A stretch of 31,030 nucleotides of DNA. It comes from JBHGBB01 sp041946755 (GTDB taxonomy: Bacteria > UBP4 > UBA4092 > JAOAEQ01). A program made the position numbers and the translations under genes. Under the pieces are notes generated by a model. That model searched no databases. It saw only the letters and a list, made by a program, of their open reading frames with translations, and had not been told where the DNA came from. Positions 6,964 to 14,082 of this stretch are shown here, piece by piece (position 1 is the stretch's first letter; each line of letters begins with the position of its first letter). The stretch lies in NCBI GenBank assembly GCA_041946755.1, contig JBHGBB010000018.1, positions 1 through 31,030 of the forward strand. The letters run 5' to 3'.

Positions 6964-9594
6964 TTGGCTAAGCAGAAAGAGGTTTATGTAGTCAGTCATA
7001 CTCATTGGGATCGGGAATGGTACTTACCGTTCCAGTTATATCGAATGCGGTTGGTAGATGTTATCGATCAGGTACTGGATTTATTAGAAAACAAACCGGG
7101 TTATGACTATTTTACCCTCGATGGTCAGACCGTGGTATTAGAAGATTATTTCGAAATCAAGCCGGAGAACCGGCCGCGAGTAGAGAAACTAGTTAAATCC
7201 GGGAAACTGATGGTCGGTCCATTTTATATTCTCCCGGACGAATTTATTATTAGTGAAGAAGCGCATATCCGGAACCTGCTGCTCGGACATAAGATAGCAG
7301 AAGAGACCGGTGCGGTAATGAAAGCCGGATATATTCCCGACCCATTCGGCCATATCTCCCAGATGCCACAGATTCTGCAGGGGTTTGGAATTGATAATTT
7401 CATTTTTACCCGCGGGCTGGACGATACCGAACAAAGCGAATTCTGGTGGCAGGCGCCTGATGGCACCAAAGTCTTAGCCATATTTCAGCCGGATGGATAT
7501 TGCAGCGGGAGATGGTTAAGTGTCGACAAGAAAGAAGATTTGGACCGATTTAAGCATTTATATCGTATTTTATCAGAAAAAGCCACAACGAATTATTTAT
7601 TGGTGAATAATGGGTGTGACCATCTCCCCCCGCAACCGGAGTTACCGGAAGTATTAAAAGGGTTCGCCAAAATCTTTCCGGAAGCGAAGTTTATTCATAG
7701 CACCTTCCAGGATTATATTAATCAGATTAAAAAAGCCAATCCGAAATTAAAGACGATATCGCATGAGCTTCGCGGGAATAAAGAGCAATATCTTCTATAT
7801 GGTGTTCAATCAGCGCGAATGTATTTGAAGCAGAAGAATGACCGGGCCCAGGTCGAATTAACTAAATATGCAGAACCGTTTTCTGCATTCGCCTGGTCGT
7901 TAGGCGGGGAATATCCCAATGGTGCGTTATGGCGCGCATGGCGGTATCTATTACAGAACCATCCGCATGATTCGATTTGCGGATGTAGTGTCGATGCGGT
8001 ACATCGGCAGATGCTGACCCGATTCGAATGGGCACAAGAGTTGGGTGAAGAAATCAGTAATCGGGCGAAAATCCAGATTGCCGACCAGATCGATACCAGT
8101 GAGGTTAAAAAGAACGAGACTGCATTAGTCGTATTCAATCCATTAAGTTGGGAGCGGTCGGAAATATTCCAGACGGAAGTTAATTTCGAAGTTCAGGGAT
8201 ATGGGAAATATAAAGGGATTCGAGTATATGATGATCAGAACCAAGAGATACCGATCCAGATAGCTGATCGAACGCATGAAACGAAATATTATCTCCATCC
8301 GAAAAAATGTCCGGGGATACCCTGGGTGCATAGTTTTAAAGTTTCAATCTCGGTAGATAAAATTCCGGCGTGTGGGTATAAAGCATTCCGAGTTACCCCG
8401 ATGGTAGTCGGCTATATTCAGGAAGGGACTCCAATAGCGTATGGTAATATCCTCGAAAACGAATATCTGCAAGTAGTAGTCAATCCGAATGGAAGTTTGA
8501 ATATACTACATAAAGAGACTGAAACTGAATATGAGAATTGCCTGATTTATGCGGATAGCGCTGATGCCGGGGATGAATATAATTATTCCCAGGTATATAA
8601 AGATACCGTGGTTACTACCGAGCTTGGTTCACCGCAAATCAGTGTGATTGATAACGGTCCATTAGCCGCGACTGTTAAGATAGAAGGGATTTTATCGCTT
8701 CCGATATCGTTAACGCCTGATGTCCATGAACGGGTAGCAGAATCGGTCGAATGTCAGCTAACTACGTATGTTACGCTTACTAAAGGTTCACCGCGAGTAG
8801 ATATCGTAACCGAATTCGATAATCAGGCGAAAGACCATCGGTTACGAGTCTTATTTCCCAGCGGCATTAATACCAATTCAGCGTTTGCAGAAGGGCATTT
8901 CGATGTCATCCAGCGGACAATCGGTTTACCCAAAGATTTGGCAGCGTATAAGACCGAGCATCCGCCATCGACGCATCCGCAGTTAGGGTTTGTAGATGTA
9001 AATAATGGCGAGATTGGATTAGCTATAATCAATCAAGGGCTACCGGAATATGAAGTTATTGATGATGCGAAACGTACCATTGCTTTAACTTTATTACGGT
9101 CAGTCGGTTGGTTATCTCATTGGGATTTATTGACCCGGCAGTATCCTGCAGGACCGCATATTGCTACTCCGGAAGCGCAATGTTTAGGGAAACATCGGTT
9201 TAAGTTTAGTATTATGCCGCATGTCGGAACCTGGCTGGATGTGGCGGTATATCGGCAGGCATACCAGCATAATATCGGGTTTGGAACTTTGCAGACTGAT
9301 GGGCATGAAGGGAAACTAGCGAAGTCGTTTGGATTTGTTGCTATTGATCCGAAAGAATTGGTATTGACTGCAGTTAAGAAATCCGAAAAAGAAGAGTATC
9401 TGATTATCCGATTCTATAATATCGGCGAGAAAACGGTGCAAGGGAAAATCAGTTTCGGGAATCCGGTGAAACAGGTATATCTAGCGGATATGAACGAAAC
9501 CCGGAGTAAAAAACTTGAAGTAATCAAGAATAAGACCGTGCAACTCCCGGTTACCAAGAAGAAGATTATTACCCTCGCAGTCCAGTTCGCTTAA
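6964..9594 (+). CDS. Glycoside hydrolase family 38 alpha-mannosidase
   Basis: The 876-residue product is a full-length GH38 enzyme. The N-terminal HTHWDREWYLPFQ (residues 12-24) belongs to the zinc-binding active site. IPDPFGHISQMPQILQ (from residue 124) holds the expected catalytic nucleophile Asp126, and HDSICGCS (from His335) carries a further zinc ligand. C-terminal beta-sandwich domains follow. The length and motifs fit the bacterial mannosylglycerate hydrolase/alpha-mannosidase branch, retaining enzymes that release alpha-linked mannose. No signal peptide is seen, so it is cytosolic and would need imported or internal substrates. The start is a TTG at 6964, chosen because AGGAGGA (6949-6955) lies 8 nt before it and MAKQKEVYVVSHTHWD is the usual family N-terminus. 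It stands alone, followed by a transporter gene after an R7 element. Substrate linkage is uncertain. Confidence 0.93.
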   Translation: MAKQKEVYVVSHTHWDREWYLPFQLYRMRLVDVIDQVLDLLENKPGYDYFTLDGQTVVLEDYFEIKPENRPRVEKLVKSGKLMVGPFYILPDEFIISEEAHIRNLLLGHKIAEETGAVMKAGYIPDPFGHISQMPQILQGFGIDNFIFTRGLDDTEQSEFWWQAPDGTKVLAIFQPDGYCSGRWLSVDKKEDLDRFKHLYRILSEKATTNYLLVNNGCDHLPPQPELPEVLKGFAKIFPEAKFIHSTFQDYINQIKKANPKLKTISHELRGNKEQYLLYGVQSARMYLKQKNDRAQVELTKYAEPFSAFAWSLGGEYPNGALWRAWRYLLQNHPHDSICGCSVDAVHRQMLTRFEWAQELGEEISNRAKIQIADQIDTSEVKKNETALVVFNPLSWERSEIFQTEVNFEVQGYGKYKGIRVYDDQNQEIPIQIADRTHETKYYLHPKKCPGIPWVHSFKVSISVDKIPACGYKAFRVTPMVVGYIQEGTPIAYGNILENEYLQVVVNPNGSLNILHKETETEYENCLIYADSADAGDEYNYSQVYKDTVVTTELGSPQISVIDNGPLAATVKIEGILSLPISLTPDVHERVAESVECQLTTYVTLTKGSPRVDIVTEFDNQAKDHRLRVLFPSGINTNSAFAEGHFDVIQRTIGLPKDLAAYKTEHPPSTHPQLGFVDVNNGEIGLAIINQGLPEYEVIDDAKRTIALTLLRSVGWLSHWDLLTRQYPAGPHIATPEAQCLGKHRFKFSIMPHVGTWLDVAVYRQAYQHNIGFGTLQTDGHEGKLAKSFGFVAIDPKELVLTAVKKSEKEEYLIIRFYNIGEKTVQGKISFGNPVKQVYLADMNETRSKKLEVIKNKTVQLPVTKKKIITLAVQFA

Positions 9595-9604
9595 ATCAAA
9601 ATCA

Positions 9605-9684
9605 GTTAAGAGTAAGAGATTTGAGTTAAGGGGAGTCAAAAAGCTTCCTCAATACTCTATCCTCTTACTCTTAACTTTTTTTTT
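9605..9684 (+). repeat. R7 inverted repeat with T9 tail touching the LysO start codon
   Basis: Arms GTTAAGAGTAAGAG (9605-9618) and CTCTTACTCTTAAC (9662-9675) are perfect 14-bp complements around a 43-nt loop. Nine T residues follow (9676-9684) and the next base begins ATG 9685. As RNA this is terminator-shaped, so it may end transcription of the mannosidase gene or regulate the next gene. No Shine-Dalgarno is present before the ATG. Confidence 0.7.
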
Positions 9685-10608
9685 ATGCTTCTCATTATCA
9701 CGGCTCTTATACTTGGCATTATCGTCGGTTACTTCCGGTTACTGTCCGATAAACTCGTTCGATTAACCAAACCGATAAGCCTGATCGGCTTATTGCTGTT
9801 AATTTTTCTGCTTGGGGTAAAGGTTGGGGATGAGCCGAGGGTAACCCAGCATTTAGGTGAAATCGGGGTGCAAGGGTTCTTCATTGCATTATTTGCAGTG
9901 GTTGGTACTCTCATCTTCGCAATCCCCATCGATTTATGGTTGAGAAAGAGAATGGTGATTAACTCGAACCATACTCAGCAGCAGGGGAAATTGCAAGAGT
10001 TTCAGATAACCGGCTTGATTCTTCTCTGCATGGCAACCGGTATCATTGTCGGATATCTCCATGTATTACCCTCGCTGATATTAACCCAGCTCGATACTTT
10101 ATCCTGGTGGCTATTAGCGTTATTATTATTCCTAGTTGGTATCGATATGGGTATGACTGCAATCTGGAAAAAAGTCATGCAGTTCGGATTTTTTATTTTG
10201 GTGCTGCCGATCGGGGTAGCGGTCGGGAGTCTTCTCGGTGCGATAGCGGTATCGTATATGCTTTCGATGCCGATGAATCAGACCACCAGCGTTGCCGGAG
10301 CGTTCGGCTGGTATACCTTATCTGCAGTAGTCTTAGGGAAAATGCATAGCCCACAATTAGGGGCGTTAGCGTTTTTTGCTAATGTACTCCGGGAACTGGC
10401 TACTTTTATTTTTTTTCCTCTCTTCGTTCGGCTCCATCGGCAGATTAGCGGAATTGCGATTGGCGGCGCGACAACCATGGATACTACCTTGGTATTAATC
10501 GACCGAATTGCAGGCGCGGAATACGCGGCAATTGCATTTATTCAAGGATTAATCTTATCGATCATCGTTCCCTTCCTGGTACCAATCCTGATCAAACTCG
10601 GCAGTTAA
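9685..10608 (+). CDS. LysO/DUF340 family transporter
   Basis: This 307-residue multi-pass membrane protein matches the LysO (YbjE, DUF340) family in length and in its conserved C-terminal half: AGAFGWYTLSAVVL, LGALAFFANVLRELATFIFF and GGATTMDTTLVLIDRIAG. About eight hydrophobic segments are visible in two halves, split near residue 95 by a polar stretch (SNHTQQQGKLQEF). E. coli LysO exports L-lysine and the toxic analogue thialysine. The substrate here is inferred from family only. In E. coli-type proteins two acidic residues in membrane segments matter; D151 (LVGIDMG) and E237 (LRELATF) are the visible candidates. The gene starts right against an R7 inverted repeat with no ribosome site, so its translation may be weak or regulated. 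Confidence 0.8.
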   Translation: MLLIITALILGIIVGYFRLLSDKLVRLTKPISLIGLLLLIFLLGVKVGDEPRVTQHLGEIGVQGFFIALFAVVGTLIFAIPIDLWLRKRMVINSNHTQQQGKLQEFQITGLILLCMATGIIVGYLHVLPSLILTQLDTLSWWLLALLLFLVGIDMGMTAIWKKVMQFGFFILVLPIGVAVGSLLGAIAVSYMLSMPMNQTTSVAGAFGWYTLSAVVLGKMHSPQLGALAFFANVLRELATFIFFPLFVRLHRQISGIAIGGATTMDTTLVLIDRIAGAEYAAIAFIQGLILSIIVPFLVPILIKLGS

Positions 10609-10716
10609 TTTATCAAGCAAAGCTGACTATTTTAGTCATATACCGTTGATTCCGCATAAAAATCAAAATATCTTATTATATTTCAATTGGTTATATGTTT
10701 TAATGCCACCATATCC

Positions 10717-10769
10717 GGTTGAGCGAGCAATCGAGCGTGAAATTTTCACGCTCGATTCTTCTCCCAACC
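10717..10769. terminator. Strong hairpin downstream of the LysO gene
   Basis: Perfect arms AATCGAGCGTGAAA (10729-10742) and TTTCACGCTCGATT (10744-10757) nest inside GGTTG (10717-10721) and CAACC (10765-10769). The right side is CTTCTCCC rather than a T tract, so termination is not certain. It lies between two convergent units. The rest of 10609-10816 shows no gene. Confidence 0.5.
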
Positions 10770-10821
10770 TCATTCCGGCTAATTCTTGACTGAATTGGTA
10801 TATAACTAGGAATAATTGCAG

Positions 10822-10862
10822 GTATAAAAAAAGCGCGCTAGATAGTTATATCTAGCGCGCTT
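10822..10862 (-). terminator. Rho-independent terminator of rplJ-rplL
   Basis: On the minus strand, AAGCGCGCTAGATA (10862-10849) pairs perfectly with TATCTAGCGCGCTT (10844-10831) around a 4-nt loop, followed by a T run (TTTTTTATACC). It lies 29 nt past the rplL stop. It shows that the unit ends here and does not continue to rpoB. Confidence 0.92.
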
Positions 10863-10890
10863 GGGTAAAACTAAAATTGATAAACTGACC

Positions 10891-11268
10891 TTATTTAATC
10901 TCGATTTTAGCGCCTTGCGCTTCGAGTTTGGTTTTAATTTCGTTCGCTTTATCTTTCGCGACTTTTTCGACTACCGGTTTCGGTGCGCCTTCAACAAGGT
11001 CTTTGGCTTCTTTCAATCCTAAATTGGTTAACGCCCGAACCTCTTTAATCACCTGAATCTTCTTATCGCCGGCGGAAACGAGAACCACATCAAATTCCGT
11101 CTGTTCTTCAGCGGCTGCTGCCGGTGCGGCACCAGCAACTGCACCTGCCATAACGGCTACCGGTGCGGCGGCAGAAACCCCAAATTCGGTTTCTAATTCT
11201 TTAACCAACTCGGATAATTCGAGCACGTTCATCTTTTTGATCGCTTCTTTAATTTCATCTTTAGTCAT
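10891..11268 (-). CDS. rplL: Ribosomal protein bL12 (L7/L12)
   Basis: The 125-residue product is a full-length bL12. It has the N-terminal dimerisation helix pair (MTKDEIKEAIKKMNVLELSE), a flexible Ala/Pro hinge (AGAVAGAAPAAAAEE) and the globular C-terminal domain (FDVVLVSAGDKKIQVIKEVR, then LGLKEAKDLVEGAPKPVVE). It forms the ribosomal stalk with uL10 and recruits translation GTPases. AAAGGTG upstream of ATG 11268 is its ribosome site. It lies 78 nt after rplJ in the usual order and is followed directly by a strong terminator, so rpoB and rpoC are not cotranscribed. Confidence 0.98.
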   Translation of the reverse strand: MTKDEIKEAIKKMNVLELSELVKELETEFGVSAAAPVAVMAGAVAGAAPAAAAEEQTEFDVVLVSAGDKKIQVIKEVRALTNLGLKEAKDLVEGAPKPVVEKVAKDKANEIKTKLEAQGAKIEIK

Positions 11269-11315
11269 AAACTTTTATTTCACCTTTCTTGTGATTTGAT
11301 TTTGTTTGCTTATTT

Positions 11316-11345
11316 GGTACTTGGTACTTATTACTTGATACTTAA
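11316..11345. repeat. R9 repeat in the rplJ-rplL gap
   Basis: GGTACTTGGTACTTATTACT followed by TGATACTTAA: three tandem, imperfect copies of a TACTTGGTACTT-like unit. It starts right after the rplJ stop and occupies over a third of the 78-nt gap, a rare place for a dispersed repeat given how tightly this gene pair is usually kept. Confidence 0.6.
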
Positions 11346-11346
11346 T

Positions 11347-11883
11347 TTACGCTGCTGGAGCAGCTTCTTCTTTTTGTTTCTTAATCTGGGTTAAGACATT
11401 GACCAATCCAGTTGCCGGACCGTTTAATACTCTTAAGAATCCAACAATCGGTTGTTGCATCGTCGCAAAGGTTTTGGCTAATAATTCTTCTCGAGTCGGT
11501 AGGTCAGCTAATGCGAGAATATCTTTTAATGCCAGTTTCTTATCACCTAGCATTCCACCTTTAATCACCAATTTCTGATGGTCTTTCGAGAAAGTTTTAA
11601 GGACTTTTGCCGATTGTGCCGGGTCTTGCATACTAAATGCGGTTGCTACCGGTCCGATAAAATAAGGTGCGAAATCCGGTTTTTTCATCTGTTCGAGTGC
11701 TTTAGTCTGTAAGGTATTCTTTAAGACCTTATATTCGCAGCCTGCTTTTCGTAATTGACTTCGCAGTTGGGTTACCTCGGCTACAGTTAAGCCCCGGTAT
11801 TCGGTATAATATACGCTCTGGGCAGCTTCATATTTCTCGATAATCTGTTTAACTGTTTCCTGTTTTTCTAGTTTAATCTCCAT
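11347..11883 (-). CDS. rplJ: Ribosomal protein uL10
   Basis: This 178-residue protein is uL10. The N-terminal RNA-binding domain shows YTEYRGLTVAEVTQLRSQLR and CEYKVLKNTLQTKALEQ, and the family signature GPVATAFSMQDPAQSAKVLK follows. A C-terminal helix region (FLRVLNGPATGLVNVLTQIK) is the docking site for bL12 dimers. I start at ATG 11883, preceded by AGGAGGTGATTT; an in-frame TTG one codon upstream is unlikely. uL10 anchors the stalk on 23S rRNA. Its own mRNA leader carries an L10-binding RNA and an attenuator, so the level of the L10-L12 complex should control this operon. Confidence 0.97.
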   Translation of the reverse strand: MEIKLEKQETVKQIIEKYEAAQSVYYTEYRGLTVAEVTQLRSQLRKAGCEYKVLKNTLQTKALEQMKKPDFAPYFIGPVATAFSMQDPAQSAKVLKTFSKDHQKLVIKGGMLGDKKLALKDILALADLPTREELLAKTFATMQQPIVGFLRVLNGPATGLVNVLTQIKKQKEEAAPAA

Positions 11884-11948
11884 CAAATCACCTCCTGACT
11901 ATAAAAAACTAAAATCATAAACCCTTATTTCCTTCGGAACTCAGGGTA

Positions 11949-11990
11949 AATAAAAAACCCCTGTCGAAGACGGTTGTATCGACAGGGGTT
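11949..11990 (-). terminator. Attenuator terminator in the rplJ leader
   Basis: On the minus strand AACCCCTGTCGA (11990-11979) pairs perfectly with TCGACAGGGGTT (11967-11956) around an 11-nt loop, followed by a T run (TTTTTATTTA). It lies about 65 nt before the rplJ ATG and inside its leader, so it can only be a regulated attenuator. Confidence 0.9.
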
Positions 11991-12084
11991 AGATTAGTCT
12001 GAAAGCCCTGGATTGATTGTCTGCGTAGGCTGAATACCTATTTAATTCTCCGGATAATCGGAGAAACCGACGGTCTTCGACAAG
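11949..12084 (-). ncRNA. L10 leader (autoregulatory RNA of rplJ-rplL)
   Basis: Read on the minus strand, the untranslated leader contains GTCGAAGACCGTCGGTTTCT near 12080-12061, a hairpin (TCTCCG...CGGAGA), then CAGCCTACGCAGAC and a terminator. The paired GAAGACCG...CCTACGCAGAC layout is that of L10 leader RNAs upstream of rplJ in Firmicutes and other bacteria. There the L10(L12)4 complex binds a kink-turn-containing structure to repress its own operon. Ten bases near the 5' end (12073-12082) are exactly complementary to 11962-11971 in the 3' side of the terminator, which could form an alternative antiterminator fold. Family assignment is by eye. Confidence 0.82.
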
Positions 12085-12116
12085 AAAATCTTTTGTTAAA
12101 ATAAGCGTTACAATAT

Positions 12117-12145
12117 ATAATACTATATAATCGCGATAATTTCAA
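12117..12145 (-). promoter_or_regulatory. Sigma-70 promoter of rplJ-rplL
   Basis: On the minus strand TTGAAA (12145-12140) and TATTAT (12122-12117) are separated by exactly 17 nt. Transcription would begin near 12110, just before the L10 leader. Both boxes match five of six consensus bases. Confidence 0.65.
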
Positions 12146-12169
12146 TAGAAAATAGTAAAAATTATCGCA

Positions 12170-12236
12170 ATTTCAAATTTAGCATTTAGCATTTTAAATT
12201 TTAAATTTGCAATGCTAATTTTGCATTTTAAATTGT
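12170..12236. repeat. R3 repeat between rplJ leader and radical SAM gene
   Basis: ATTTCAAATTTAGCATTTAG then CATTTTAAATTTTAAATTTG, followed by a second arm with GCATTTTAAATTG. It shares the TTTAAATTTAGCATTTAGCA phrase with 5291-5332 and 16107-16152. It lies between divergent promoters. Confidence 0.65.
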
Positions 12237-12250
12237 AACTATAATATAAT
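12221..12250 (+). promoter_or_regulatory. Possible promoter for the B12-binding radical SAM gene
   Basis: TTGCAT (12221-12226) lies 18 nt before TATAAT (12245-12250); an overlapping TATAAT begins at 12240. The -35 falls inside the R3 repeat, so the repeat may be supplying promoter sequence. In such AT-rich DNA chance matches are likely. Confidence 0.35.
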
Positions 12251-12278
12251 CAGTAAATCTAATAGTGTGAGATAAAAA

Positions 12279-13724
12279 ATGAAAGTATTTCTCGGTAATG
12301 CTCCCTGGCGGAAAGAAGGGTTTTATGGGGTTCGGGCAGGGTCAAGATGGCCCCATTTCGAACGCTGTGGTGCCGGATATATGCCATTCCCATTCTTTTT
12401 AGCCTATGCCACCGCGGTATTAGAACGGGCGAAAGTCGAGGTTATGCTGGTTGATGGCATAGCTGAAGAGTTTACCGAACAGGAGTTTATCTCCCGAATC
12501 AGCCGATTTCAGCCGAATCTGATTGTTCTCGAAGCGTCTACCAGTTCAATCGATGCGGATATCGATATCGCTAAACGAATTAAAGCGGTAATCCCACAAT
12601 CGCAACTCGCATTCTGCGGTCCCCATATCTTTATGTATCAATCCGAATTCCTTAAAGAGCATTCGGAAATAGATTTCGTGCTGCAAGGAGAATATGAATA
12701 TACCTTACTAGATTTGGTAAATCGCCTTCAGAACCAACAGGATTTAGCGCTGGTAGCTGGTTTAATATATCGGGCTAATAGTCAAATTATAGTTAATCCC
12801 ACTCGACCAGTAATCGATAACCTAGATGAACTGCCTTGGCCATCCCGGAAAATGCTGCCGATGACTAAATATTGCGATTTAGGGAACGTGTTACCGCAAC
12901 CCGGCGTCCAAATGTGGGCTAGCCGGGGGTGTCCCTATCAATGCATCTTCTGCTCCTGGCCGCAGATTATGTATGACGGGCATAAGTATCGGGTTAGGAA
13001 TCCGGTAGATGTGGTCGATGAGATGGAATCGCTGGTTAAAGAATATGGATTCAAGTCGGTATATTTCGATGATGATACCTTTAACATCGGCAAAGAGCGG
13101 ATGCTGAAAATCAGCGCTGAAATTAAGAAGCGGAACCTTTGTATTCCTTGGGCGATTATGGCACGGGCAGATACTACCGATATTGATACCTTAAAATCAA
13201 TGCAAGATGCCGGGTTGATTGCGTTAAAATATGGAGTCGAATCCGGAGTCCAAGACTTGGTAAATGCTTGTAAGAAGAATCTGGATTTGAATAAGGTTAC
13301 CAAAACCGTCCGGGAGACGAAAGAATTGGGGATTAAAGTCCATCTAACCTTCACCTTCGGATTACCCGGTGAAACTAAAGAAACTATTAAAAAATCGGTA
13401 GATTATGCGATATCATTAGACCCTGATACCGTCCAATTCTCGATTGTTACCCCTTATCCGGGAAGCAGCTATTTCGAGCAGTTGGATAAACAGGGGTATA
13501 TCTTGAGTAAAAACTGGCAGGAATATGATGGATATAACCGCGCGGTGATTCGAACCGATAACTTAACCCAGCAGGATTTGGAAGAGGGTCTTCGGTATGC
13601 CAACCGTATGTGGGAACGACATCGGGTTAGACGAACCATGCGGCCGGAATATTTCGTTTCCAATATCAAGAAAGCGATTAAAAATCCGAAGAAAGCGTTC
13701 CGGAAAATAAAAGAAGCGATGTAA
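12279..13724 (+). CDS. B12-binding domain radical SAM protein
   Basis: This 481-residue protein has an N-terminal cobalamin-binding-like Rossmann domain (residues about 1-155), with LAYATAVLERAKVEVMLVDG and PNLIVLEAST followed by CGPHIFMYQ. A linker with LPWPSRKMLPM leads to the radical SAM domain with CPYQCIFC at residues 218-225 (C218, C222, C225). FDDDTFNIGKERMLKI, ALKYGVESGVQDLV and LTFTFGLPGETKETIKKSVD are typical of the BchE/HpnJ-like class. Members carry out methylations, ring closures and other reactions on lipids, hopanoids, tetrapyrroles or natural products. The B12-site His of the DxHxxG motif is not obvious, so cobalamin binding may be lost. It heads a run of glycosyltransferase genes, hinting at a glycolipid or surface-glycan substrate. 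The precise reaction is unknown. Confidence 0.9.
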   Translation: MKVFLGNAPWRKEGFYGVRAGSRWPHFERCGAGYMPFPFFLAYATAVLERAKVEVMLVDGIAEEFTEQEFISRISRFQPNLIVLEASTSSIDADIDIAKRIKAVIPQSQLAFCGPHIFMYQSEFLKEHSEIDFVLQGEYEYTLLDLVNRLQNQQDLALVAGLIYRANSQIIVNPTRPVIDNLDELPWPSRKMLPMTKYCDLGNVLPQPGVQMWASRGCPYQCIFCSWPQIMYDGHKYRVRNPVDVVDEMESLVKEYGFKSVYFDDDTFNIGKERMLKISAEIKKRNLCIPWAIMARADTTDIDTLKSMQDAGLIALKYGVESGVQDLVNACKKNLDLNKVTKTVRETKELGIKVHLTFTFGLPGETKETIKKSVDYAISLDPDTVQFSIVTPYPGSSYFEQLDKQGYILSKNWQEYDGYNRAVIRTDNLTQQDLEEGLRYANRMWERHRVRRTMRPEYFVSNIKKAIKNPKKAFRKIKEAM

Positions 13725-13732
13725 AGCTTGTT

Positions 13733-13850
13733 GCCACAGAGACACAAGGACACAGAGCTATAAATAGATGAAATTCAAAATAATCAATAAGCTTTTTTTA
13801 TTTGTAAATAATATTTTATATGTTCTCTGTGGCTCTGTGACTCAGTGGCT
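13733..13850 (+). repeat. R1 element after the radical SAM gene
   Basis: Left arm GCCACAGAGACACAAGGACA (from 13733) and right arm TTCTCTGTGGCTCTGTGACT (from 13823, to 13850) are imperfect inverse complements around an AT-rich spacer. Like the copy at 4079-4183, the spacer starts with ATGAAATTCAAAATA and would encode MKFKI..NK and a CGSV stretch. The copy ends 11 nt before the ATG of a small membrane ORF. Confidence 0.75.
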
Positions 13851-13861
13851 ATATTATTACT

Positions 13862-14002
13862 ATGCTAAAACAACGAAAATATAAATCGATATTATTATTA
13901 TTCCTATTTTGTTTTTCCGGTATAATGTTCTTTTTAATCGGTCTCTTCGGTAAAAAGAGAATGCAACAACACCACAGAGTCACTGAGGCACCGAGGACAT
14001 AG
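13862..14002 (+). CDS. Possible 46-residue single-span membrane peptide
   Basis: ATG 13862 opens a 46-codon frame. The product has a basic start (MLKQRKYKS), a hydrophobic helix of about 21 residues (ILLLFLFCFSGIMFFLIGLF) and a basic tail. The last ten residues and the TAG stop (RVTEAPRT) are encoded by the left arm of the next R1 element, so the original C-terminus has been replaced or the ORF is fortuitous. No ribosome-binding site is visible. It sits between two R1 elements on the strand of its neighbours. The hydrophobic, basic-flanked design makes it plausible, but it could be a remnant of a longer gene. Confidence 0.35.
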   Translation: MLKQRKYKSILLLFLFCFSGIMFFLIGLFGKKRMQQHHRVTEAPRT

Positions 14003-14075
14003 AGAGATTAATAAAATATATATAATTAAATTATTTCTCTGGGGTATCTCAGTGTCTTTGTGCCTCTGTGGTGTT
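13968..14075 (+). repeat. R1 element before the GT4 gene
   Basis: Arms of about 39 nt (13968-14006, beginning AACACCACAGAGTCACTGAG; 14037-14075, ending TGCCTCTGTGGTGTT) are imperfect inverse complements around an AT-only spacer. The right arm ends 7 nt before ATG 14083 with no Shine-Dalgarno between. This is the longest-armed R1 copy in the window. Confidence 0.8.
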
Positions 14076-14082
14076 TTTAATT

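Noticed and set aside
13768..13884. 38-codon frame inside the R1 element (MKFKIINKLFLF...)
   Set aside because: It resembles the repeat-derived signal peptide of the SpoIID protein but leads to no mature protein; I treat it as repeat sequence, noted in the findings.
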